Assembly (NCBI GenBank): GCA_036924085.1
Contig: JAVGWX010000007.1
Coordinates: 68,358,360 to 68,422,359 of the forward strand
From: Ariolimax columbianus
Taxonomy: Eukaryota > Mollusca > Gastropoda > Stylommatophora > Arionidae
Direction of reading: 5' to 3'
DNA length: 64,000 nt
Positions 54,986-64,000 of the stretch are shown piece by piece (the first letter of the stretch is position 1; the number at the start of each line of letters is the position of its first letter). Position numbers and translations under genes: made by a program. The notes beneath the pieces were generated by a model. It saw nothing but the letters and a program-made list of their open reading frames with translations, made no database searches and was not told the origin of the DNA.

Positions 54986-55112
54986 CAAACCTTATTGCAC
55001 TTCCAAGTGACGACCCTGGTAACCGACTGCAATCATGCAGCCTGGCTGAGAGAATCGGGATCGCAAAGGAAAGGCAAACCCCCGCTGAAAATGCCGCACT
55101 TAAACCAGATGT

Positions 55113-55449
55113 TCTTAGTCGACCTGTGCTTCTACCGGGACCGATGTCCCTGTGCAGGTCCCAGCTCTGGTATGAGTTGGATGTATAGCTGGGAGAAAGA
55201 TTTCCTGCTTAGCAGGCTAGGTTCGAGCAGCTTAATACTCCGCTGCGTTGGGTGGTTAATTTTAATAGAATCAAACACTAGAGCAAAGTAGACCCGCAGC
55301 CTGTTAGGCTCCATCTATGCTGCTCTAAACAAACCACCTAACCATGGCCGGTGTTATGCCATCTCACACAGTTAGTCGCCTCTTTCGACATGCTCTCAGT
55401 GAAGCAGTGGTGCTATTCTTGTTCTTCTCATACACAAAGAGCCCGGCAG
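55113..55449 (+). mobile_element. 337-bp insertion with 9-bp TSD, unknown class
   Basis: ACCAGATGT is at 55104-55112 and 55450-55458, and the SINE-2 sequence resumes across it. The insert starts TCTTAGTCGACCTGTGCTTC and ends CACAAAGAGCCCGGCAG; it has no poly(A), no obvious terminal inverted repeats and no coding. GCTAGGTTCGAGCAGC inside it resembles a B box but no matching A box is convincing. Strand is arbitrary. Confidence 0.65.
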
Positions 55450-55559
55450 ACCAGATGTATAGGTCCGAAAGGCGCAGATAACGCAGCCTCGCTGTGAACT
55501 ACAACAGAACATCACGGGATCCATTTCAGGACGAACTTTGAAGAAGAAGAAGAAGAACA

Positions 55560-56850
55560 CGCTGCTACAAAAACAACTATTTGTGCAGCACGCAAACAGC
55601 TTTCGCACAGTGAGTTCTAGGGGGGAGTTAGTAAGCTACGTAAATAAGATTTATGGAGTGGACAAAAGAAAGGGTAACTGGCGATATTAACAAAGGATAA
55701 CATTTGATTTTGAACGGGGAAAATGTCTGGAGGTTATACATCCTAATGATAAATGGATCATTGATGACGTAAGAGTTAAGGAAAGGTTCAGCGACTTAAT
55801 AATTGGCTTTTAAAAGATGATGTTATCAGTCCCTCTCTGAATCTTGTTTGGTTGGATGATGTCTTGGCTTCTCTTGTCTTGTCCACTTGTGCCGATAGGC
55901 GGCGTGGGCAGCAGTAGTTTTCTTGCCAGAGCCAGACGAGTCGTTGAAATAGTCGTTATCACATGACGATTTAGAATATCCGGGACATTTCATATCCTTT
56001 TATTCGGGGTCTACCAGTTGCAAAAAACGTCGTGCGTTATAGGCGCACATGGGTAGCTTGTCAAGTTTTCATTCTCATTAAGTGGCTGGGTCACTTGATT
56101 CTCTCTTCATCCATATATTCAGTGCAGGATCTTGCTTCAACTGTGTTTCATTCCTCTTCGTTGCTCATTCTCTCTCTTGTAGTTGTAGATTGTTTTCCGG
56201 AGACATCTCACCTCACATATCGCGATTTTTCTCTCTAGCGCGTCTTACACTAGTAACAGGACGTTGTCATGAATATACCTTTGATCAGCATTTTTCTTGT
56301 GTACATGATTATGCTAGGGTGTTTCAAAAATAGGGACAAGTTGATAAGATCTCATTGAGGACGTCTTAAATACAAACTTGATGTTAAGTTATGCAGAAAT
56401 AACGTCACTGCTCGCCATTTCTCTCACATTTTCCTGATCTGACCTGCCTACGCCAAACGACGTTATGAAAAATGCTGACGCGTGCTATGTGTGGTTTGTT
56501 CTGTTTTCATGTTTTTTTATTTTATTTCTGCTGTTTACAGAGCTTGCTACCGCCTGCTGATTAATCGTTTCAAGCTAATTGTTAAAGCCGGCGGTTTGTA
56601 TCCAGTATGTAAATGCATGTCTAGACAGGAACAGTTGTTCAAGGTCAGGATGGTATAACATGGAAATACCAAAGGTATAACAAGATTATCTGTCATTTAT
56701 TGTTTAATAATGAAACAAACCAGGAATAATCATCTCCACAGCTTTTGATATGAAGAATATAGATAAGAAAATCGGAATACTGGCGCTAAGAACAGCTGCC
56801 TTATATGTACCAGCAGACAGCCCCTTTTCAGTCATGTCTGACTATAGATT
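55560..56850. other. Unannotated region
   Basis: About 1.3 kb with no recognised feature; short open frames only. Confidence 0.45.
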
Positions 56851-56856
56851 GATGCG

Positions 56857-57143
56857 GCCTTAGAGTAGTAACCCTCTACTGAGCGACCTTAGAGTAGTAT
56901 CCTCTACTGAGTGACCATAGAGTGGTAACCCTCTACTGAGTGACCTTAGAGTGGTAGCCCTCTATTGAGTGACCTTAGAGTAGTAACACTCTTCTGAGTG
57001 ACCTTAGAGTGGTAGTCCTCTATTGAGTGATCTTAGAGTGGTAGCCCTCTATTGAGTGACCTTAGAGTAGTAGCACTCTACTGAGTAACCTTAGAGTAGT
57101 AACCCTCTACTGAGCGATCTTAGAGTACTAACCCTCTACTTAG
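56857..57143 (+). repeat. 29-bp minisatellite, ~10 units
   Basis: Unit GAGTGACCTTAGAGTAGTAA CCCTCTACT with GTGGTAGCCCTCTATT variants. Confidence 0.95.
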
Positions 57144-57149
57144 TTTTGG

Positions 57150-57570
57150 TTTGTTTTCCTTTTACTGGCGGCTTTGTCTTTTCACTTCTCCGTGTTTACT
57201 GCTGCTGATACATCAGAAAGAGGAAAACCACAGACAAAAGAATAGATTGTTTTCAGTCTGTTTAACTATCTCCATTATTTTTTTTCAGCACTTCGAAAAA
57301 CCATTGCTTACTTGTTAGATCGGTCCTCTATATTCATTCCAAAACCCCAGTTGGAGTCCAATTTTTCAGTGACCCATGATGGTATTCAGAGCAACAGTAG
57401 CGGCTTAAAGCCATAAAGCCATAGCCATCCTACGATGCCCATACTTTACTCTTTCCATCCCTCACGACGAGGGTGATCTCTGAAAGACGTAAGTGTTATC
57501 CTGTGGCTTAACGAGCAACACAGCATGTGTTATGCCGATTTGCACAGTCGACCAGGTTTCTTCAAGACCG
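57150..57570. other. Unannotated spacer
   Basis: Nothing recognised. Confidence 0.4.
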
Positions 57571-57571
57571 G

Positions 57572-58265
57572 TGAGAGGAGACTGTCTGATGAGACATGTT
57601 AGTCGAGGGTCAAGTAAAATATACTGACCTAGACCCCTGCCTCACTTCAACCGATTATCCCTGGAAGCAGATTGTTTTATGACAAACTGGTCAACGAGGC
57701 GGGGGATCAATGTAGATCGCTGTAGTAGTGAGCGACACGCAGATAAAGCCAATCATAGTTCAGTCACGTGGAGGAGTCAGGGCCACCTACATCAGCATCC
57801 TCGGGATGTGAGGAAGGCTACTGCAGCCAGCCACTTAACACCCTTTTTGAGGATCAAGACGCTGAGCAGCGCATGCGCTGCAGTGGTCAGCGTCCCGTAG
57901 CTGACTGCTAGCGTCAGGGCCAGCGAACCAGAGCTGCCAAGACCATTCTACACCTCTAGGCGGTGATGCTGGATAACAGGCTGCAGCAGGGCAGACTTGC
58001 TAAGGAGAAGGGATCGTAGAGGGAATGCTAACCCGGTACTCAAAAAAAGCTTGCTAAAGTCGGATGTGTTGGACCGAAATGTGCAAATATCGCAGTCAAG
58101 CTGTAAACTACGACACAACGCATTCCGTTCTCTAGACTACGTTCTGCTACTTAAGCCCTTTTAGTGTTTGGTAGCAGGAGATTGAGAACGAACGAAGAAG
58201 AAGATCCTTTTTCAGGGCGCACAAAAGAGTAAACTTACTTATTATGAGCATTCAACAGCATCGCC
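57572..58265 (+). mobile_element. Family-B repeat, interrupted by SINE-2
   Basis: Left part has GAGAGGAGACTGTCTGATGA, one 37-bp trace (GTCAAGTAAAATATACTGAC), GGTCAACGAGGCGGGGGATC, CATCAGCATCCTCGGGATGT and GAAGGCTACTGCAGCCAGCC. Right part (58206-58265) is CAGGGCGCACAAAAGAGTAA and ATTATGAGCATTCAACAGCA. The SINE sits between ...AACACCCTTTTT and CAGGGCGC. Confidence 0.87.
57852..58205 (+). mobile_element. SINE-2, full-length, (GAA)n tail, ~10-bp TSD
   Basis: Flanked by CCTTTTTGAG (57842-57851) and CCTTTTTCAG (58206-58215). Begins GATCAAGACGCTGAGCAGCG, single 33-bp module, GGATAACAGGCTGCAGCAGG, CCGGTACTCAAAAAAAGCTT, core CTAAAGTCGGATGTGTTGGA, ACACAACGCATTCCGTTCTC and tail GAGAACGAACGAAGAAGAAG. 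Good reference copy, about 354 bp. Confidence 0.93.
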
Positions 58266-58486
58266 ACGGACCTAGTGCTGAGTAACCTTCAACAATTCTG
58301 TTGTAACTGTCTTCCCTGTAGTTATATTAAATCACCCAGTACCTTCGCTCTGTAGTTGTGCTCGCTTTAATTCTGAGCGTCGATTCTCCTGCTCTCTTAA
58401 CAAGTTACAACGACCCTCACCCTCTCTTATACACAGACGAAAAACTAATCACAAATATCAGGTACTACTTTTTTTTTTAAATACGT

Positions 58487-58556
58487 TCCCATGCCGAGAA
58501 TCGAACCCGGGCCGCCTGTGTGAAAGCCAGGAATCCTAACCACTAATCCACATGGA
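58487..58556 (-). tRNA. tRNA-Glu(UUC)-like, probably a pseudogene
   Basis: Minus strand reads TCCATGTGGATTAGTGGTTA then GGATTCCTGGCTTTCACACA and GGCGGCCCGGGTTCGATTCT plus CGGCATGGGA. Anticodon loop CTTTCAC (anticodon TTC), A box TGGATTAGTGG, B box GGTTCGATTCT. It follows tRNA-Glu closely but lacks one base in the 5' acceptor strand and has a mismatch in the anticodon stem, and no T-run follows on its strand; an A-run does (inverse of TTTTTTTTTT at 58469-58478), as in a retro-copied tRNA. Confidence 0.65.
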
Positions 58557-58764
58557 CAGTGTGCGTATTATTCACGGAAATAAAGTGTTTATTATTCTCC
58601 ATGTTAAACACGTGTTGTGTGACGGATTAAACCAACTAACGTTATGAGAACTGCTTATCTGTTGGTACACTTTGACTACAGTAGAAGTTTGGCCGGGAAT
58701 AAGACGGACCGTGTTTTCTGGAGTTAAAAGAAAGTAAAGATGGTAAGGCGAGGCTGCGGCTGTT

Positions 58765-58812
58765 GTTTTGAATGCCCACAATAAGTAGGTTTACTCTTTT
58801 GTGCGCCCTAAG
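58765..58812 (-). mobile_element. Family-B 3' end fragment
   Basis: Inverse of the family end: TTTTGAATGCCCACAATAAG and TTTACTCTTTTGTGCGCCCT match GCACAAAAGAGTAAAC...GGGCATTCAA at 10270-10305. Confidence 0.65.
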
Positions 58813-59472
58813 GACGTTTTTTGGCAGTCTCGTGTATGGAAGCGAGACTTGGAGCACATACACTAAACAGGAACGGCGAACGGCGGCTCAACACCTTTCA
58901 CGTGAGGTGTCTATGGCGTATATTGGTGATTGAGTGACAAGAGAGAGTGTCACATAATACGGTCTTACAGAGAGCAAACACTCACAGCATGTACTCGATG
59001 TTGAGCCAGCTGTCTACGGTGGTTGGGACGTGTTTATCGCATGGAAGACGAGAGGCTGTCAAAGGTTATTCTTTATGGACAGCTAGCCATTGGAGTTAGA
59101 AGAATCAGCCGTCCCACACTATGATTCAAGGACGTATGCAAGAGGCACATGAAGTCGCGCGACATCACATCCGAGGGCTGGGAAGAAATTGCTCAGGATC
59201 GAGCTGTTTGGAGATAGTCAGTTGGAGGGGGCATAGTGACTGCTGATGTTCGTAGAAGTCTTCTGGCTGCAGAGAAAGACTGAAGAGATCAAGGAACAGC
59301 CAGGCAAGCCAGCCTCCTCAGTATAGTTGTACGATCTGTGGCAGGGACTGTCACTCGGTGATCGGACTTTACAGCCATAGCAGACAGTGTCGAAATACAG
59401 GAGACAGAGCTGGACAAAACTTACAGGGCGCCAGGCGCATGGTCTATACAGACTGAGACGCCGATGATGATG
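58813..59472 (+). pseudogene. RTE-like LINE C-terminus with terminal zinc finger
   Basis: In shifting frames: SLVYGSETWSTYTKQERR, LRWLGRVYRMEDERL-like, YGQLAIGVRRISRPTL-like, KRHMKSRDITSEGWEEIAQD, then QYSCTICGRDCHSVIGLYSH, a C-x2-C...H finger, and a (GATGATGATGAC) 3' end near 59462. Same broad group as the LINE at 41205-42655 but a different subfamily. 5'-truncated at the YGSETW block. Confidence 0.8.
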
Positions 59473-59805
59473 ACAAAGGACGTTAAGTGGCCGGTTACAG
59501 TAGCTTTCCTCACATCCCGGGTGTGCCGAAAGGTGGACCAGGGTCCTCCAGACGGTTGTGCTATACTTAGTTTCATCTGCGTGTAGCTCACTTCTACGGG
59601 GATGTCGATCATCACCTGTTGACCAGGATGCCATGAAAACAGGCCGTTTCCAGGGATGGCTGCGAGGAAGCGGAGGTGAGGGTTATTGCCCGTACATTCT
59701 GCCTGATCCCGGCTAACATATCTGATCAGTATATTTTGCCTGACCCTGACTAGCATGTCTAATCGGTATATTGTGCCTGACCAGACGTTAGTATTCCTGC
59801 CCAGG
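59473..59805 (-). mobile_element. Family-B repeat copy, two 37-bp units
   Basis: Plus strand: GACGTTAAGTGGCCGGTTAC, TAGCTTTCCTCACATCCCGG, GTCCTCCAGACGGTTGTGCT, TTTCATCTGCGTGTAGCTCA, CCTGTTGACCAGG, then two units with CTGATCAGTATATTTTGCCT before ACGTTAGTATTCCTG. It abuts the (GAT)n end of the LINE. Confidence 0.82.
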
Positions 59806-59869
59806 CTGTGGGTTCAAATCAAATCTTATTGAAGGCCTCCGACGAGTAACGATATTTACTCATTTGTGC

Positions 59870-60135
59870 GTCCAGAAAATGGTGTTTAGCGATGGAAGCG
59901 ACGTTCTGGAGGACCCTGGTTGCATTAGCTTTCTTCACACCCCCGACGTACTGATGAAGGTACGCTGGAATCCTCCAGGCTGTTGTGCTATCCATGGCTT
60001 CGTCTACGATCTATGTCAAGGGAGAAATGCATGAAAGTGAGGTGGCGTCTTGGCCAGTATGTTCACCTGACCCTGACTAACATTGTCTGATCAGTATATT
60101 TTGCCTGACCGTACGTTAGTCTCATCTCCTCAAAA
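59870..60135 (-). mobile_element. Family-B repeat copy, partial
   Basis: Contains TGCATTAGCTTTCTTCACAC, CTGATGAAGGTACGCTGGAA, GAGAAATGCATGAAAGTGAG, then GACCCTGACTAACATTGTCT and GATCAGTATATTTTGCCTGA, ending ACGTTAGTCTCATCTCCTCA. Confidence 0.78.
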
Positions 60136-60258
60136 TAAAGTAACATTGATAGGCAATGGTCAGATACTTAGCTAAGACGAAAACATAAGCGAAAAGTACG
60201 TTACGACCTAAGATTGTCTTCATCGGGAACAACAAACACAAGGATATGACATAACAAA

Positions 60259-60855
60259 TCACAGAACAAGAGATGAAGACATAAAATATATATCAGGACA
60301 GGTCAGGTCATCCCGTAACCGGTGAGGTCGTTGGGGCACACATGAAGACATCCTCACAACTCCACGCCATCCCTCTCTGTCACATGCCGCTGCCTGTGAC
60401 TCTTCTGGTCGGAGACTGGTCCATTCTTTTATGTTCTCCTCCCATCTCTTTTTGGGCCAGCCTCTTCGTTGTCTGCCATGCACCTTTCCGTGGAGGATTG
60501 TGTTTGCAAGACCACTTGATCTCGATATGTGACAGTACCAAGTGAGTTTCCTTCTTTTGACAGTTGCCAAGAGGTCTTCGAAAGGTCCTATTGCTGTTGT
60601 AATTATATCTCGTATTTCCTCATTTGTAACTCGATCTTTGTACGTGACGTTTAAAAGTTGTCGGAAACATCTCATTTCCACGGCATGTATCCTTCGTTGA
60701 AGGTCAGCTGTAACTGTCCATGTCTCACACGCATAGAGGAATATTGACAGGACCAGTGTACGCAGTAATCTGATTTTCGTGCGTAGTGCTAACCATTTAG
60801 AAATAGATATATCAGCGCATAAATGAATGGGGGTGGTACTTAGCTGGATACACAT
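60259..60855 (-). pseudogene. RTE-like LINE ORF2 C-terminus
   Basis: A 198-codon open frame: LRTLVLSIFLYACETWTVTA, EMRCFRQLLNVTYKDRVTNE, GPFEDLLATVKRRKLTWYCH, RRGWPKKRWEENIKEWTSLR and PQRPHRLRDDLT near the end. These are the RTE-type ORF2 C-terminal blocks in order. The first Met is not a true start; upstream coding is missing. Relatives: 63405-63690 and 17382-17452. Confidence 0.85.
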
Positions 60856-60859
60856 AAGA

Positions 60860-61550
60860 ACCCGTCACATGTAAGATTGTGAGTTTTGGGGTCAATGATA
60901 AGATCATGTCTGAATTAATCAAACCAGCAGGAGTGAATGGCCAGGACGGCGAACGAAGTGTGAAATGTAAGGGAAGGTCGGATAAGCCTAATCAAACCGG
61001 CTGAAGCGACGTGTCAGGAAGGCATACGATGTGGGGGATATACGGGGAGGCAGGAAAAGCCGATATCATTCTAACGGGAAAGGAGCAGTTGGTGACATGT
61101 GTACATAAAGCACGTAACTAAAAAAGGAGGAAAGATAGATGGAGAGAGGAAGGAAAATTGAAGGAGGTGGGGGGGGGGGGAGGATAGATTAACGTATAGA
61201 ACATGTTGATGCTGTGCGGCTGAAGGGTACCCATGCAGAAGTTTTGAATATTCCCAAGATGACGATCCTCTGAGGAACAAATGGCGATGCCTGTGACACT
61301 GACATCAACATTAACCCGGTGTCTAGTACCATTAAAGTGGTTGCTGATAGAGGGCCAGTGTAGTTATTATAGGCATTGAGGTGTTGCCGGAAGCGGGTAG
61401 GCAGTTCTAAATAGTTTCCACTATACTTTAGCTCATTTTACGCTAGAGTCAGTGTCTAATGCTGTGCATATTTCACAGAACAGTGAGAACAGCTGAGTAA
61501 GTAAAGCAATTTGGGATTGATGTGGGTGGATACGTTGTGTCCCAACTTCA
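60860..61550. other. Unannotated region
   Basis: A short poly-G run at 61169-61180 is the only structure seen. Confidence 0.45.
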
Positions 61551-61555
61551 CATTA

Positions 61556-61672
61556 TTGTCTGATTATTGTTGGATTATTGTCTGATTATTGTCTCATTAT
61601 TGTCTCATTATTGTTTCATTATTGTCTAATTATTCTAATTATTGTCTCATTACTGTCTCATTATTGCAGTCG
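61556..61672 (+). repeat. 11-bp tandem array
   Basis: About ten copies of ATTATTGTCTC/ATTATTGTCTA. Confidence 0.92.
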
Positions 61673-61834
61673 AAAGTGCCAACACAAAGTGTATACATTA
61701 GCCTGTTTGTGATCCAATTTTAGATTGCACAAATTCCGCGCGTCAAAGTTTTATATAATGGGATGAATATTGACATATTTAGTAGATGGTTTTAAAAATC
61801 TATATGTTTCTTGAGGAAGGTATAAAAACAGAAT

Positions 61835-63400
61835 CATCATCATGTAGCATGTCCTTTGTAGAACGTCGCTACCACCACAGCTCTTCTTGGCTTGGCTTCG
61901 TTCGTTCTCAATCTCCCGCTACCAAACACTGAAAGGGCTTAAGTAGCAGAATGTAGTCCAGAGAACGGAATGCGTTGTGTCGTAGTTTACAGCTTGACTG
62001 CGATATTTATACCTTTCTGTCCAACACATCCGACTTCAGGAAGCATTTTTTTGAGTACCGGGTTAGCCTTCTTTCTTCGACCCCTTCTCCTTAGCCAGTC
62101 TGCCCTGATGCAGCCTGTTATCCAGGATCACCGCGTGGAGGTGTAGAAGGGTCTTGGCAGCTCTAGTTCGCTGGCCCTGGCGCTAGCAGTCAGCTCATGC
62201 GCTGCTCAGCATCTTGATCTCACAGCCCTTCTGAAAGAAACTCGTTCCCTAGTCAAATCTCCAGCCTCCGCCAGTCATGCTCAGCCATTCTTTGATATCT
62301 TGGTGCCACCCCTGCCTATGTTTTGCCCGGTATCATACCTTCCATCAGTTTCCTCTCAATACCGGTGTGTCTCTTGATGTGATCAAAGTATTTCAATGTT
62401 CTGGACATGATGGAATTAATAAACCAGTTCTCTTCTATGTTCAATTCTTGCCGAATGTCAATATTTGGCCTTCTTTCAATACATGGTATTCTGGGGACAT
62501 TTCTGGAATATGTTGACTCCAAGAACTCGATTCTCTTTCTATATGTTTCAGTAATCGCCCACATGCTGCCACTGGAAAGACACAGGCTCGCAAGACTTTT
62601 GCTTTTGTCATTTTAGTGGCGTTCTACCATAATTTCTTCAGGCTGTTCAGCCGCTTCGTTGCCGTGGCTAATCTTCTCCTGAATCCTTTTGAGAGGTCGC
62701 CATTTTTGTCAATTCTAGAGCCCAGCTATAGAAAATGCGTTAACTGGTCTATTTCTTCACCACCTATTGTAAATTTATGTTGACATCGTGTTTTATCGGT
62801 GATCATTATCTTTGTTTTATTTATTTAAATAAATAGGTTTTGATCTGCATTGAACCTATATACGGCTGAAATTAGCTGCTCTAGCCCTTCTGCACTTCTT
62901 GATAGTATCACTGTGTCATCTGCGTATCGTAACTCTGGAATCCCGTAAACGTCAATCATAAATGTATCGAAACATTCAATGTTCACGTCTTCTCAAACGT
63001 TTTTCCTTATATATTCCGCTTACATATTGTATAGATATGGTGAGAGGATACATCCCTGTCTTACTCCCTTTTCTACTGTAAACCAATCGGATGTTTGCTC
63101 AGATACTCGGACAGCGGCTTCTTATTTTTGATATTATCATTCAATTATATGGATAATATGTACAGGAAAATTCATTTCCTTCATGATGTTGCACAGGTTC
63201 TGATAATTTACGTTACTGGGATCAATAAATCACGTGTACAGGTCTACGTTAAACTCTTCACATTTTTCATAGATGTTCTTCATATTGAATATGTGATCTC
63301 TGGTGTTATTATCATACACAGTTCGTTTCAGTAGAATCATGTATTTACTATTGCGCTTAAACATCGATGTACTCTCTGTGTAGTTTTTCTTAAGCATTTT
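61835..63400 (-). pseudogene. RTE-like LINE, interrupted by SINE-2
   Basis: Minus-strand blocks from the right: RT region with TDDTVILSRSAEGLEQLISA (near 62870-62930; the catalytic YADD is changed), GGEEIDQLTHFLYLGSRIDK (near 62720), GDLSKGFRRRLATATKRLNS and LRACVFPVAACG, then the open piece 62316-62564 with MWAITETYRKRIEFLESTYS and MSRTLKYFDHIKRHTGIERK. The end lies beyond the SINE, with an ATGATGATG-type tail near 61835. Many stops. Confidence 0.78.
61888..62220 (-). mobile_element. SINE-2, (GCCAA) tail, inserted in a LINE with 12-bp TSD
   Basis: CACAGCTCTTCT (61876-61887) and CACAGCCCTTCT (62221-62232) flank the insert with one difference. Minus-strand full-length copy; tail GAACGAACGAAGCCAAGCCA. 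Closest to the copy at 41313-41671. Confidence 0.92.
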
Positions 63401-63404
63401 TTAT

Positions 63405-63690
63405 TCATCATCATCATCAGTCCCGTACCCTAGAAGGTCGTTGATACACTGTTATTGCAGTTTGTCGAACCAGCTCACGCCGTGCGTCTCAATTTTTCGC
63501 CAAGGTGTTAGTTTCAGTTATAGACCTTTCGATCCACTCTTTTATATTGTCCTTCCATCTCTTTTTGGTCTCCCTCTCCCACGCTTTCCCAGGCACGCTG
63601 CCTTGCATGACGGTCTGGGTCAGCCTTACCCATCGTGATATATGTCAATACCATGTCATTTTTCATTACCAGACGCGATTGCCAATCCCG
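63405..63690 (-). pseudogene. RTE-like LINE 3' end, (GAT)n tail
   Basis: Minus strand: RDTKKRWKDNIKEWIERSIT-like block and ELVRQTAITVYQRPSRVRD then stop and GATGATGATGATGAA. Related to 60259-60855 (KRWEENIKEWTSL...RLRD). Confidence 0.75.
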
Positions 63691-63845
63691 CGCTCAAACT
63701 CAGCTCATCTCATTTTACGACATCTATCTTAGTGTACAATTGATCTGCCACCTCCCCTTCCCCCCGCCCCAACCCCGAGCTTAAACTCAGCTCATCACAT
63801 TTTATGACATCTATTTTAATGTGCACCTGATCTGTCTCCCGCACC
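63670..63845 (+). repeat. ~88-bp direct duplication
   Basis: Two copies of a segment with CTCAAACTCAGCTCATCTCA, TTTTACGACATCTATCTTAG and TGATCTGCCACC; the second reads CTTAAACTCAGCTCATCACA. A C-rich stretch follows each. Confidence 0.85.
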
Positions 63846-63924
63846 CCCACACCCCCATTTTGCCCAAAAAAGGGACTCCTAATTTGACACAAAGTTATAT
63901 GATCTGTAATTGGAGTACTGTGAT

Positions 63925-64000
63925 TGGAGTAGATTGGAGTATTGTGTACAAGTGTGGAGTCCTTATCGTAGAGTAGATATAAACATGCTGGAAAGGATAC
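63925..64000 (+). pseudogene. CR1-like LINE fragment at window edge
   Basis: GGAGTATTGTGTACAAGTGT, GGAGTCCTTATCG and CTGGAAAGGATAC match the start of the CR1 fragment at 25665-25727 (GGAGTACTATTTTCAGGTGT, GGAGTCTTTATCAC, ATAGAAAGGATAC), encoding LEYCVQVWSPY-like residues. The rest lies outside the window. Confidence 0.75.

Larger units (their letters stand above)
54640..55555 (+). mobile_element. SINE-2 variant with expanded 33-bp module and an insertion
   Basis: The 5' array (54643-54985) is followed by AACCTTATTGCACTTCCAAG, TGCAATCATGCAGCCTGGCT, GGATCGCAAAGGAAAGGCAA and a damaged core, then after the 55113-55449 insert TAGGTCCGAAAGGCGCAGAT, GCCTCGCTGTGAACTACAAC and the tail GACGAACTTTGAAGAAGAAG. 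Confidence 0.82.

Overview
This is animal nuclear DNA made almost entirely of repeats. I found no convincing single-copy host gene. What can be recognised is (i) pieces of about ten non-LTR retrotransposon (LINE) lineages, (ii) two SINE-like families with many copies, (iii) a third interspersed family that carries a 37-bp internal repeat, (iv) two mariner DNA transposons plus a relic, and (v) about twenty-five minisatellite arrays plus microsatellites. AT richness, lack of operons, poly(A)- and (GAA)n-tailed insertions and target-site duplications (TSDs) all say metazoan. The I-group LINE, the RTE/CR1-like fragments and the tRNA-type SINE resemble what I remember from gastropod molluscs, perhaps sacoglossan sea slugs; that placement is inference from memory and not proven here.

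Layout. 1-7.0 kb: RNase H relic, family-B repeat with a 37-bp array, a nearly intact but frameshifted I-group LINE (1118-4783), then a decayed LINE with an internal 56-bp tandem expansion. 7.6-9.6 kb: a complete 1,328-bp mariner and a very uniform 47-bp x 10 array. 10-13.3 kb: family-B copy, old minisatellites, and a 1.5-kb minisatellite split by a tRNA-type SINE. 14-17.9 kb: a 5'-truncated I-group LINE with a perfect 14-bp TSD, a second RNase H LINE, a SINE and a 40-bp array. 19-26.9 kb: LINE C-termini, SINEs, a foldback mariner, family B, CR1 and a 28-bp array. 28.1-34.5 kb: an RTE-like LINE with a poly(A)-tailed insertion, then an I-group LINE nested in another LINE with a 13-bp TSD, then a tRNA-type SINE. 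35.1-37.8 kb: three abutting minisatellites. 39.6-42.7 kb: mariner relic, SINE, and a LINE with a SINE inside it. 43.6-45.3 kb: a long ~26-bp array. 46-55.6 kb: SINEs and arrays (46-bp, 23-bp, two independent 33-bp expansions). 56.8-64 kb: 29-bp array, family B with a SINE inside, tRNA-Glu-like sequence, and several LINE 3' ends.

How the parts relate. The I-group LINE and the commonest SINE end in the same (GAA)n-type tail, the pattern expected of an autonomous LINE and the SINE it mobilises. The two SINE families have unrelated ends but share a central block, which looks like a SINE core domain. Several nested insertions have readable TSDs, so their order can be inferred.

Limits: all boundaries were read by eye, LINE clade names are approximate, and the open frames over minisatellites are not genes.
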